Below are positions 16,439 to 24,801 of a stretch of DNA of 64,000 nucleotides, piece after piece. The notes beneath the pieces are model-generated. The model was not told the origin of the DNA. It saw only the letters and a program-made list of their open reading frames with translations, and made no database searches. A program made the position numbers and the translations under genes. How positions within the stretch are numbered: position 1 is the stretch's first letter; every line of letters starts with the position of its first letter. The stretch spans positions 620,001 through 684,000 of the forward strand of contig CBDCGG010000002.1 in the NCBI GenBank assembly GCA_965216605.1. Reading direction: 5' to 3'. Source of the DNA: JABAAW01 sp965216605 (GTDB taxonomy: Bacteria; Pseudomonadota; Alphaproteobacteria; JABAAW01).

Positions 16439-17263
16439 TTATCTGCCGCCGAGGTGTTGCCCGCCGTCGACCGCAATCGTCTGTCCCGTAAGCGAGTCGT
16501 TCTCTAATACCATCCCCAAAACTCCACACACATCCTCCAATCCCACAACCTCCCCTATCAGAGTAGACCTTACCCTTCGCAAAAACATCTCCTCTTCCCC
16601 CTCACCCCCTTTTTTTCCCTCCTCCGCCAAAACCTGACCCAAAACTTGACCTAGTCCCAACCCCACAACCCTCACCTTCGGTGCCATCGCCATCGCCAAA
16701 ATCTGCGTCAAGCCAAATAAGCCGAACTTGCTCACCGAGTAACTCACATAGTGCGGAGTCAGTCGTAACACGCGCTGGTCGAGCATGTTCACAATCACTC
16801 CCTTCACAACGCCTCCTGCCTCGCCTCCTGATTTCTTTGCCGATTTTTCTGCCGATTCGCTCCCCTCTCTTATTCCCTCTGCCAAACAGCGCGAGAGGAC
16901 ATACGCCGCCTCCAAATTCACCGACATATGCCTTGCCCACATATCCTCTGAAACCGAATCCCACTCGTCCCTCTCGAAAACCGAGGCATTGTTCACCAGC
17001 ACAGAGACCACATCGCCAAAAGAGCCCGCAACACGAGAAACCAACCCCTCCGCCTCTGCGCGCCTCGACAAATCGGCTTGGAACACGCGCGCATCTCCGC
17101 CAATCGAGCGAATCTCCGCCGCAACCCCTTCCGCGCCCTGCATCGAATCTCGACAATGCACGGCAACGCGCATTCCTCGCGTCCGTGCTAAAGAGAGTGC
17201 CATCGCTCGACCAATACGCGCGCCTGCTCCTGTCACCAATGCAACCTTATCTCGAACATCCAC
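16439..17263 (-). CDS. short-chain dehydrogenase, pteridine reductase/FolM-like
   Basis: NAD(P)H-dependent oxidoreductase of the SDR family. The cofactor motif GAGARIGRAMAL is near the N-terminus, NNASVFERDEWDSVSEDMW corresponds to the NNAS motif and the typical FolM/PTR1 stretch, and the active-site Tyr and Lys are in YVSYSVSKFGL. Pteridine reductases and dihydromonapterin reductases share this look, so reduction of a folate or pterin is a reasonable guess. GTG 17263 is chosen (MDVRDKVALVTGAG, GGAG upstream); the frame runs up to 17410 but the extra residues resemble no SDR. Gly/Glu-rich insertions (GEAGGVVKG, EEGKKGGEGEEE) are unusual. It is divergent from the corrinoid gene. Confidence 0.8.
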   Translation of the reverse strand: MDVRDKVALVTGAGARIGRAMALSLARTRGMRVAVHCRDSMQGAEGVAAEIRSIGGDARVFQADLSRRAEAEGLVSRVAGSFGDVVSVLVNNASVFERDEWDSVSEDMWARHMSVNLEAAYVLSRCLAEGIREGSESAEKSAKKSGGEAGGVVKGVIVNMLDQRVLRLTPHYVSYSVSKFGLFGLTQILAMAMAPKVRVVGLGLGQVLGQVLAEEGKKGGEGEEEMFLRRVRSTLIGEVVGLEDVCGVLGMVLENDSLTGQTIAVDGGQHLGGR

Positions 17264-17427
17264 GATACGAAAACTCCGATAATTCCAAAAAAAACACGAT
17301 TTTTTTGCTTGACGCTCGCGCCAAACTAGCATAATGCCAAGCGAAGGCGTGCTTGAACTGCGCCTTCTCTTAATCGAAGAGCCTTCTCTTAGATTCTCCC
17401 TCCGTCTCACCCCTGCCCCCTATCGCC

Positions 17428-18150
17428 ATGACCGAAGACCAAGACAGCAACAAAGCCGAGGACATCGACCTCAACGCCCTCTCTGACCAGGAGCTCGTCG
17501 AGCAAATGTGGGACGACCTCTACGACGGGCTACAAGAGCCTATCGTCGAGGGAACCCAAATTTTGCTCGAAAGAAAGTGGATGCCTTACGATGTGCTGAC
17601 AAAGGCACTCATCGAGGGCATGCGAATCGTCGGCATCGACTTCAGAGACGGAATTCTCTTCGTGCCGGAAGTGCTGATGTCCGCAGGCGCGATGAAGGCG
17701 GGCATGTCTTTGTTGCGACCGCTCCTTGCCGAGACGGGTGCACCAAGCTTGGGAAAAATCGTCATCGGAACGGTCAAGGGCGACATCCATGATATTGGAA
17801 AAAACCTTGTCTCGATGATGCTAGAGGGTGCGGGATTCGAAATCATCGACCTTGGGGTCAATGTATCGGTAGAGGCTTACTTGGAGGCACTGGAAAAGCA
17901 CAAGCCTGATATCCTTGGCATGTCGGCATTGCTCACGACGACCATGCCTTACATGAAGGTTGTTATCGACACGCTGAAAGAAAAAAATCTGCGCGACGAC
18001 TATATTGTGCTTGTCGGTGGTGCGCCGCTCAACGAGGAGTTCGGCAAGGCTGTTGGTGCGGACAGCTACTGCCGCGATGCGGCGGTTGCTGTTGAGACGG
18101 CTAAGGAGTTCATGAAGCGCAAGCACAACATCAAGGCGAGCGCGGGCTAG
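17428..18150 (+). CDS. corrinoid (cobalamin)-binding methyl-carrier protein
   Basis: Methyltransferase cognate corrinoid protein carrying a methyl group on cobalamin between a donor methylase and a tetrahydrofolate or thiol acceptor. A helical cap domain (about residues 18-100) is followed by a B12-binding Rossmann domain with the His-on motif GDIHDIGKNLV (about 118-128), LGVNVSVEAYLEALE, and the later GGAPL segment. At 240 residues it is slightly longer than usual because of an acidic N-terminus. The start has no clear ribosome-binding site; a 7-bp stem (GAAGGCG/CGCCTTC, 17343-17367) lies upstream. No cobalamin riboswitch was recognised. The DUF1638 gene follows directly, a pairing known from C1-metabolism clusters. 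Confidence 0.9.
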   Translation: MTEDQDSNKAEDIDLNALSDQELVEQMWDDLYDGLQEPIVEGTQILLERKWMPYDVLTKALIEGMRIVGIDFRDGILFVPEVLMSAGAMKAGMSLLRPLLAETGAPSLGKIVIGTVKGDIHDIGKNLVSMMLEGAGFEIIDLGVNVSVEAYLEALEKHKPDILGMSALLTTTMPYMKVVIDTLKEKNLRDDYIVLVGGAPLNEEFGKAVGADSYCRDAAVAVETAKEFMKRKHNIKASAG

Positions 18151-18178
18151 GGGGTTGCCAAAGGAGGCAGCAAAGGGA

Positions 18179-18823
18179 GTGCAAAAAAAGGCAGTAAGGG
18201 GAGTGTCCAAAGGAGTGACAAGGGGAGCATCGAAGGGGGCATCCAGCGTGTTGTTGATTGCTTGTGGTGCGCTCGCGCGTGAGATTCTTACGATTCGCGA
18301 GCAGCGGGGGTTAGAGAATTTGCATGTGACTTGTTTGCCGGCGAAGTTGCACAATCGCCCTGCGTTGATTCCTGCGCGGGTGCGAGAGAAGATTCGCGCG
18401 GCTAAGGCTTGTTACGACAAGATTTATGTTCTTTATGGTGACTGCGGCACGGGGGGCATGTTGGATGTTGTGTTGCGGGAGGAGGGTGTTGAGCGGATTG
18501 GGGGACCTCATTGTTATGCTTTTTTTGCGGGGCAGGAGCGATTTACCGAGATGATGGAGAGCGATCCGACGCGGTTTTTTCTAACGGATTATCTTGCGCG
18601 TCATTTCCGCACTTTGATTTACGAGGGCTATGGATTGGATCGTCATCCTCACTTACGGGATCTTTTGTTTGGGAATTATCGGGGTGTTGTTTATTTGGCA
18701 CAGACGGAGGATGGGGAGCTTGTGCGTTATGCGGAGCGTGCGGCGGAGATGTTGGGGTTGCCTTTGGAGATTATGCGAACGGGCTATGGGGAGTTGGGAA
18801 CTTTCTTGGAGCGGGCGAACTAG
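18179..18823 (+). CDS. DUF1638 domain protein
   Basis: A DUF1638 family protein, function unproven, commonly encoded beside corrinoid proteins and methyltransferases in one-carbon metabolism. The domain starts at SSVLLIACGALAREIL and includes LYGDCGTGGMLD and GGPHCYAFFAG, with conserved Cys and His that could bind a metal. The start is uncertain: the frame opens at TTG 18155, and GTG codons occur at 18179 and further on. GTG 18179 is used because AAGGAGG (18161-18167) precedes it. The first 25 residues are a low-complexity Lys/Gly/Val repeat from a DNA array in which purine-rich GGAG motifs and GTG codons recur (about 18160-18245). Confidence 0.8.
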   Translation: MQKKAVRGVSKGVTRGASKGASSVLLIACGALAREILTIREQRGLENLHVTCLPAKLHNRPALIPARVREKIRAAKACYDKIYVLYGDCGTGGMLDVVLREEGVERIGGPHCYAFFAGQERFTEMMESDPTRFFLTDYLARHFRTLIYEGYGLDRHPHLRDLLFGNYRGVVYLAQTEDGELVRYAERAAEMLGLPLEIMRTGYGELGTFLERAN

Positions 18824-18859
18824 GTTTGGTTTTGATGTGGGTTGAGCGTGTTTGCCTCT

Positions 18860-19295
18860 GTTCGCGCGTGTGCTTTTTATATTGACGGCAAAACGCAAGA
18901 CGAGCGAGCCGCAGGCGAAGTGAGTTTTGCGCATGGGGGGCGTGGGGGGACGAAGTTCCCCCGCAAAAGACCACGCGTCAGCGAGCGCGTAAGCGCTTTT
19001 CTACGCGCGCAACCCGAAGGGTTACGCGCGTAGCCTCTTATTCAAAAGCGCACGACTTGTCGTGCGCAAGCTGACTCGCAACAAGGCAAGCAGTTCCTGT
19101 GATGAAAGGTTGTTGCACGAGGCAAGCCTCGCGCTTTGGTAACAAGAGGCTACGCACTTCGCGCTACGCGCTCGTGCGTAGAAAAGCGCACTGCGTGCGC
19201 TCCGCTGACGCGGGGTCTTCGTGGGGGGAATTTATCCCCCCACACCCCCCCGCGTGCTACGCACGCGACGTTTTGCATTCGTGAAGACTATCCGC
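18860..19295. repeat. two opposed copies of a palindromic intergenic repeat
   Basis: The 492-bp gap between the DUF1638 gene and the convergent peptide permease gene has no supported gene. It holds one minus-oriented copy (about 18860-19090) and one plus-oriented copy (about 19100-19295) of a modular repeat. Shared blocks are an ACGTTTTGCATTCGT-type end, a G-run/C-run hairpin, CCGCTGACGCGGGGTCTT (or its complement), variable GC hairpins, and GCGTAGCCTCTTATTC next to AAGCTGACTCG. Facing blocks such as GCGTAGCCTCTT and AAGAGGCTACGC are complementary, so the pair could fold into a large hairpin or cruciform. Confidence 0.75.
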
Positions 19296-19315
19296 CAGTG
19301 CCTTACATAAACACT

Positions 19316-20131
19316 CTAACCTAGCCTCGACGGCAAGCTCCGCGCGTAAGCCCGCGCCAAAGCCGAGAAAGCAGTAACGCTAGCCACCATCAAGCACGCC
19401 GTCGCCACAAGAGGCATCGAAGAGAAAACAAGAAAGTTCTGCGCCTCGCGCACAATGCTGCCCCAACTAGCATTGGGAGGCGGCGTGCCAAGCCCAAGAT
19501 AGGCGAAAGACGCCTCAGCAAGAATGGCAACCGAAATCTGCGTGGAAGCAAGCAACAACAAAGGAGCAAGCGTGTTCGGCAAAATATGCCTGTACAGAAT
19601 ACGCCCCTCGCTCGCCCCCAGCGCGCGCGCCGCAGCAACAAAAGGAGAAAGATAAAGACCTTGAGCGATCGAGCGGCTGATCTTCCAAAAAACAGGAATG
19701 TTGAAAAGAGTGATCGCGCACAACACCGCAAGCCACCCCGGTTTGTAGAGCGTTGCGATCAAAAGCGCGGTCAGTAGAGCAGGAAAGGCGAAGAGCAAAT
19801 CGGCGGTGTTAAGAAACGCACTACGCAGCAAAGGGCTCAAGATGCGCGCACTCGCAAGCCCCAGCGGCAAGGCGCACAGCAACGCGAGCGCGATGGCGCA
19901 AATCGCCGTCGAAAGCGACCAAAAGCCCCCTCGTAAGATTAATCGTAGCGTGTCTCTACCGTAGTGGTCTGTGCCAAGCCAGTGCGTAAGAGAAGGAGAG
20001 AGAAAGCGTTCCTCGATAACGATGGCGGGCGGCGGCGTAAAAACCGCGTAGCAGAAAAATATCAACAACACGAACAGCGCAAGCCAAAGCCCGTAGAGGC
20101 GGTTTTTGTTATGGATAGAGGAGGCGCGCAT
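19316..20131 (-). CDS. peptide ABC transporter permease (DppC/OppC-like)
   Basis: Second inner-membrane permease of a di/oligopeptide importer. THWLGTDHYGRDTLRLILRG at about residues 40-60 is the hallmark after the first membrane segment, and the EAA loop is EGRILYRHILPNTLAPLL. About six membrane segments are visible. ATG 20131 (MRASSIHNKN) is chosen because it starts 19 bases after the DppB-like stop and gives a normal 271-residue protein; the open frame runs further upstream inside that gene. No ATPase subunits (DppD/F) lie within view, so they must be elsewhere or shared. Confidence 0.88.
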   Translation of the reverse strand: MRASSIHNKNRLYGLWLALFVLLIFFCYAVFTPPPAIVIEERFLSPSLTHWLGTDHYGRDTLRLILRGGFWSLSTAICAIALALLCALPLGLASARILSPLLRSAFLNTADLLFAFPALLTALLIATLYKPGWLAVLCAITLFNIPVFWKISRSIAQGLYLSPFVAAARALGASEGRILYRHILPNTLAPLLLLASTQISVAILAEASFAYLGLGTPPPNASWGSIVREAQNFLVFSSMPLVATACLMVASVTAFSALARAYARSLPSRLG

Positions 20132-20150
20132 GGCAAGGCTCGGCAAGAAT

Positions 20151-21209
20151 TCAGTATGTTTTGTTTTCGCTTCGGTGTTTATCCAAACCTGAATCATCAA
20201 GGCGTGAATCAAATAGCGTTGCGAGCAGATCGGCGAGGGTAGTTGCCAGCAGCGTCGCCGTGGCAAACAGCAGCGCAAGCGCGAGCGCGAGCGGCAAATC
20301 CCTCGCATGCGCGGCGTTGAGAAACAAAGAGCCGAGCCCCGGCAAGCCGAAGACGCTTTCTATCACAACGGTACCTGAAATGAGGAAGGCTGCCTGCAAG
20401 CCGCTGAGGGCGAGAAGGGGCGCGGCGACTATCGGTAGCGCGTGGCGGAGCAACACACGCTTTTGGGAAAGTCCCTTCGCGCGCGCGGTCGTAACGAAGG
20501 GCTGGGTCAGGGTTTCTATGAGGGAGGCGTTGGCGAAGCGCGCAAGAATCGCTATCTGCGGCAGCGCGAGCGCAAGCACAGGTAAGAGAAGGTGTCGCGC
20601 TTGCGCCGTCCAAACTATCTGCTCGGCGGCTTGCTCGGCGATGCCGCCACTAGGTAGCAGCGGCCAACGCACGGCGAAAAGCATAATCAGCGCGATGCCA
20701 AGCAAGAAAGAAGGCAGCGCGAGCAGAATGTTTAGAGAAAAATCGAGAATGCCTATAAAAAGTTTTCCCTGAATAAAATTTTCTTGCGTGCGTCTGCGCG
20801 CGGCAAGCAGGATTCCTAATCCCACGCCGCCCGCCGTTGCGAACAGAAAGCTTGCAAGCGAAAGGGTGAGCGAGAGAGGAAGTCGCTCGACGATAAGCCT
20901 TCGTACAGGCAAGCCGTAGAGCGCGCTCTCTCCCCAGTCGCCTTTCACGAAGGAGGTAAGCCACGCGACATAGCGGTGCACAAAGGGTTTGTCGAGCGCG
21001 AGTGCCGTGCGCATCCCTTGCAGGGCTTGCGCGTCGCCCTGAGTTCCGAATGTCGCCTCCGCCACATCGCCCGGCAGCCACACGAACAACGCAAAGAGCA
21101 ACAGAGAAAAAAGCCACAGAAAAAGCAGCGTCGGTAGAAGACGCAATACAATCAGTTTGACTATTTTTGCCCCTATGCTCGCCCCTATTCTTGCTCCGAA
21201 ATCTGACAT
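20151..21209 (-). CDS. peptide ABC transporter permease (DppB/OppB-like)
   Basis: First permease of the peptide importer. It has an N-terminal membrane segment (RLLPTLLFLWLFSLLLFALF), LALDKPFVHRYVAWLTSFVKGDWG with the family's G.W..S motif, and the C-terminal ESVFGLPGLGSLFLNAAHARD, which is diagnostic for DppB/OppB. The EAA loop is TARAKGLSQKRVLLRHALP. Its 352 residues are typical, with an Asp/Lys-rich tail. It lies between the binding-protein gene (32 bases upstream) and the DppC-like gene. Confidence 0.9.
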   Translation of the reverse strand: MSDFGARIGASIGAKIVKLIVLRLLPTLLFLWLFSLLLFALFVWLPGDVAEATFGTQGDAQALQGMRTALALDKPFVHRYVAWLTSFVKGDWGESALYGLPVRRLIVERLPLSLTLSLASFLFATAGGVGLGILLAARRRTQENFIQGKLFIGILDFSLNILLALPSFLLGIALIMLFAVRWPLLPSGGIAEQAAEQIVWTAQARHLLLPVLALALPQIAILARFANASLIETLTQPFVTTARAKGLSQKRVLLRHALPIVAAPLLALSGLQAAFLISGTVVIESVFGLPGLGSLFLNAAHARDLPLALALALLFATATLLATTLADLLATLFDSRLDDSGLDKHRSENKTY

Positions 21210-21241
21210 AAGTTTTTCATCATGAAAGCATCAATTTTGTA

Positions 21242-22750
21242 TCATGGGAGGAAGTGCGCATCGGTGACATCGTTCGCCTGTATGGGACTGTTTTTCCACA
21301 ATCCTGTGAGGGCTTTGACGCGCACCATGTTTTTCGGCAGCTGAAAAAGAAAGATGGCGGGCAGGTCGTCGTTAAGATGCCGCTGCGCCTTGCGACGAAG
21401 TTTGCGTCGCTCTTTTGCCGAGGGTGTTGCTTTGAGTTTGTCCATCAGCAGCCGAAAGGAGGGGCTTTTGTAGCCGAAGTAGTACTCGTCGCGGGCGTAG
21501 ATCTCCATGTCGTCGGGCTCTGTGTGGGCGATGATCGTGAGGTCGAAGTCGTAGCCGCGGAAGACCTCCGAAAGCCACTGCGCCCAAGCGATCGGGCGGA
21601 TAACGACAGGAATGCCGACCGCTTCAAGCTGTTGCGCAATGATCTCGCCGCTACGGCGCGCGTAAGAAGGAGGGGGCAGTTTGAGCGTCAAGGTGGGAAT
21701 TTTTTTGCTCCAGCCGCTTTTGTGCAAAAGCCGTCGTGCAAGTTGGGGGTCGTAAGCCCTGCGCGCCGCGAGATCGAGATAGTCGGGGGCGTGCGGCGGA
21801 TAGTGGCTGCCGATCGCCTGCGCCGTGTCGAACATCGCCCCCGTGATCAGCGCACGGCGATCGATGGCGTAAGCGATCGCTTCGCGGACAAGCAAGTCTT
21901 GGAAGAAGGGTTTCCTGAGGTTCAAGGCGAGCAGCGTCTCCCCTTCGGTGGTGCCGCTCTCGACCTTGAAGCGAGGGTCTTTTTCAAGGGCTTGCAAGAG
22001 TTCAGGCGCGGGAAATCTGGGGAATACATCGATTTCTCCTGCTAGCATAGCGGCTTGCGCCGCCAAGGGTTCGGGTAGAAAACGAAAGCGTACGCTCTCA
22101 AGCGCGGGCGACTTTCCCCAGTAGTCGTCGTTGCGCACGAGCAACAGATCCGCGCCGCGTCGCCACGCGCTTAAGCGAAAGGGACCTGTGCCGATGGGGT
22201 TGTTGCGGTTGCTCGCAGCACTTTCGGGGTGGACGATGACGGCATCTCCCCAAGCGAGGTTGCGAGGAAACTGCGGATCAGCGTTGCGCAGAAGAATACG
22301 CAGGCGGTCGGGCGCAAGAACCTCCATGGCGCGGATGTTGCGAAACAGACGCTGTTGCGCGTTGCGACTTTCGGGCGCGGTCGTGCGTCGGAGCGAGAAG
22401 ACCACCTCTTGTGCCGTCAGGGGTTTGCCGTCGTGGAAGCGCACGCCTTTGCGCAAGCGAAAGGTGAAGGTGGTTGCGTCTTTGGAGCGTGTCCAACTTT
22501 TGGCGAGCGCAGGCTGGAGGCGACCTTCTTCGTCGATGCGCGTCAGTCCCTCGAAGACATTGCCATAGACGACCTCGTCGATGGCAGCCGCAGCCCCTGC
22601 CGTGGGATCGAGGTGCGGCGGCTCTAAGGCAAGACCAAGACGCAGATGCTGTTTCTTTTGCGCCTGCACATCAGAAATTCCGCCGAAAGATACGGCGCAT
22701 AAAACAGCGACGCAGCAACAGAGAAAACATTGAGGAAAGCGGAGGTGCAT
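21242..22750 (-). CDS. peptide ABC transporter substrate-binding protein (DppA/OppA-like, SBP_bac_5)
   Basis: Periplasmic receptor of the importer. ATG 22750 is chosen because it yields a signal peptide (MHLRFPQCFLCCCVAV to DVQAQ); the frame runs open to 22945 without supporting features. Family landmarks are LEPPHLDPTAGAAAAIDEVV, VFEGLTRIDEEGRLQPALAK, FRLRKGVRFHDGKPLTAQEV, NPIGTGPFRLSAW and REAIAYAIDRRALI. The ligand is likely a peptide or related compound but is not determined by sequence. The 267 bases up to the first ASST gene, which is divergent, hold the promoters for both. Confidence 0.9.
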   Translation of the reverse strand: MHLRFPQCFLCCCVAVLCAVSFGGISDVQAQKKQHLRLGLALEPPHLDPTAGAAAAIDEVVYGNVFEGLTRIDEEGRLQPALAKSWTRSKDATTFTFRLRKGVRFHDGKPLTAQEVVFSLRRTTAPESRNAQQRLFRNIRAMEVLAPDRLRILLRNADPQFPRNLAWGDAVIVHPESAASNRNNPIGTGPFRLSAWRRGADLLLVRNDDYWGKSPALESVRFRFLPEPLAAQAAMLAGEIDVFPRFPAPELLQALEKDPRFKVESGTTEGETLLALNLRKPFFQDLLVREAIAYAIDRRALITGAMFDTAQAIGSHYPPHAPDYLDLAARRAYDPQLARRLLHKSGWSKKIPTLTLKLPPPSYARRSGEIIAQQLEAVGIPVVIRPIAWAQWLSEVFRGYDFDLTIIAHTEPDDMEIYARDEYYFGYKSPSFRLLMDKLKATPSAKERRKLRRKAQRHLNDDLPAIFLFQLPKNMVRVKALTGLWKNSPIQANDVTDAHFLP

Positions 22751-23017
22751 CGTCTTGCCGTGAAAGATTTTATGGAGGGTTTGCGCCGTGCGTCGCAGGA
22801 GATCCCAAGCGACACGATGCGACGAGCGTACCTTGCAGTATACCATATAATAATCTTGCATTATGCGTTGCGCTTTTGGCGACGCTAATGGCTTCGGCGT
22901 GCGCGAGCGTTGCCTTCCTCCTTGCTCTTTCAAGGTAACACACAAGACTTAAATTTTCATACTTGCCGTCGCCCAAAGAAAGGTAAGATTGAAAAAACAA
23001 AGCGCACAACAAAGACA

Positions 23018-24769
23018 ATGACAAAGACAATGACAAAAACAAAGCTGTTCAAAACTACTTTCAAAGTGCGCCGCCTTGACTATCGTGTTGCCAGCCTTGT
23101 TTTGGCGGGAGGCGTGGTGTTTCTCGCGCTCTCAACAACAAGCCCTCGCGTGCGTGCCGCCTACGGGAGCTTCGCGCATAGTATTTTTGTCCAACCCCTG
23201 CAAAAGATCGCCAAGGCGAGAAGCGCAAGCAAACAGCAATCCCTCGCCGAGAGAGAAACCACAAAAAAAGAGGTTGTTCGTAACGCGGCTCGTCAAGCGG
23301 GCAGTTTGTCCTCGCCCTATGTCGAGGTGGGGGAGGACACGCTTTTTCCTCTGTTGGTGCGCGTTTGGTTGAATGTCGATTCTTCGCACACGGCGCGTGT
23401 TACGAACAACGACAAGCGTTTTCCCCTCGTCTATGAGCGAGCGATATCCGAGCAAGGCTTTGTACCTGTCGTGGGACTGACCTTCGGCGACAACTCCTTC
23501 GATATCGAGATACACGATGCCAACGGCAAACAAGTCGCGCGACACAGGCTTTCGGCAAAGATAGAGGACAGAGAAAATGTACGCGGTAGGCTTTCGGTAA
23601 AGAAGAAAGCTACGCGCAACGATTTCATCTCCGCGGCACTCTCCTTGGGAAGACTATATGAGTCATCTTCCGATCTCCCCAAGACAAAATCCTATATCAG
23701 CTACTACGGTGTAATCGATGATTTGGGTGATATCAGGTGGTTGTATCGCATGGAGGACATAGCTTGGATTGCGCAAACGTTCAGTGTCTTCGTTGAAAAG
23801 CAGATTTTCATCACAGACGGAGGGAACAAGATTTTTGTTGCGGATGTTTTCGGCAACACAAAGTTAGTTTTTGATGGGAAAAAAGCTTCTTCTGATCGTA
23901 TCGACTATAGCATTCATCACGGTTTCACGGTGACCGAGAAAGACACGGCGCTGATACTGGCAGATCCTTTGACGAAAGAAGGAGGAGGGCGGCTTTCCAT
24001 TGAAGATGTTGTTCTAGAAGTTGACTTGGACAACGGCAAGACGATCCGCGAAATCGATCTGAAAGATGTATTAGGCGATGTGTTAGATGTTGCCGCAGGT
24101 TCGAAGATTGACGATCATCTTTTGACGAGCAAACACTTGCAGGATTGGATGCATCTGAACTCGATCGTCTACGATTCTGAGAGCAACATGATCATTCTAT
24201 CAGGTCGCCACCAGAGCGCGGTTTTTGCTATCGACTATAAGACGAGCGCGTTGGAATGGATGTTTGCTGATCCTGAAAATTTTTCTGCTCAACAGCAGGC
24301 ACGTTTCTTGACGGCGCCTGATGGATATGTGTTTCACAAAGGGCAGCACGACGCGCAACTGCAAGGCAATCGGCTGCGCTTCTTAGATAACGCGGTGTTG
24401 GTAAAAAAAGAAGACGGCAGCTATAGAGACCCTGAAACGACGCCATCGCGTATCGTCGAGGCTACCTTGGATTTGGCGAACAAAAAAATAACTAAAATCA
24501 AAACCTATGCTCCGAAGTCTATTTTTTCCAAAATAACTAGCGGCTACGACTTTCGCGATGGCAAGTATCTTGTTTGTTATTGCGGCATTATAAAAGATGT
24601 CTTCGGGGGTTATATTGCTGACCCTCAACACGACAAGAATGCCAAAAATACAGCAGAGCTGTTTGAGTTCAAAGAGGGTAGCGATCGAGAGCTGTTGCAT
24701 GTTTCTATCAAGGATACTAGCTTTCGACCTCGCTACTTCGATTGGAAAAAGATGGTAGGCGCGGAGTAA
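23018..24769 (+). CDS. arylsulfate sulfotransferase paralogue 1 (membrane-anchored)
   Basis: First of six tandem ASST-family genes. ASST moves sulfuryl groups between phenolic donors and acceptors in the periplasm without PAPS. ATG 23018 follows a small ACAATGACAAAG repeat; the frame opens at TTG 22910. After a basic N-terminus comes one membrane anchor (VASLVLAGGVVFLALS), a beta-sandwich N-domain (SSPYVEVGEDTLFPLLVRVW, then FVPVVGLTFGDNSFDIEI) and a beta-propeller. Residues corresponding to E. coli ASST His252, His356/Asn358, Arg374 and His436 are present in IHHGF, DWMHLNS, SGRHQS and GQHDA. Its N-terminal linker (ETTKKEVVRNAARQ) is shared with copy 4, but its middle is nearly identical to copy 2. 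Confidence 0.82.
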   Translation: MTKTMTKTKLFKTTFKVRRLDYRVASLVLAGGVVFLALSTTSPRVRAAYGSFAHSIFVQPLQKIAKARSASKQQSLAERETTKKEVVRNAARQAGSLSSPYVEVGEDTLFPLLVRVWLNVDSSHTARVTNNDKRFPLVYERAISEQGFVPVVGLTFGDNSFDIEIHDANGKQVARHRLSAKIEDRENVRGRLSVKKKATRNDFISAALSLGRLYESSSDLPKTKSYISYYGVIDDLGDIRWLYRMEDIAWIAQTFSVFVEKQIFITDGGNKIFVADVFGNTKLVFDGKKASSDRIDYSIHHGFTVTEKDTALILADPLTKEGGGRLSIEDVVLEVDLDNGKTIREIDLKDVLGDVLDVAAGSKIDDHLLTSKHLQDWMHLNSIVYDSESNMIILSGRHQSAVFAIDYKTSALEWMFADPENFSAQQQARFLTAPDGYVFHKGQHDAQLQGNRLRFLDNAVLVKKEDGSYRDPETTPSRIVEATLDLANKKITKIKTYAPKSIFSKITSGYDFRDGKYLVCYCGIIKDVFGGYIADPQHDKNAKNTAELFEFKEGSDRELLHVSIKDTSFRPRYFDWKKMVGAE

Positions 24770-24801
24770 GAAAGTGAGGCTAGGTTACCAAGCTTTTTGT
24801 T

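Noticed and set aside
17264..17427. Cobalamin riboswitch before the corrinoid gene
   Set aside because: Only 164 bp separate the divergent starts and no B12-box-like conserved core was found; only a simple 7-bp stem is present.
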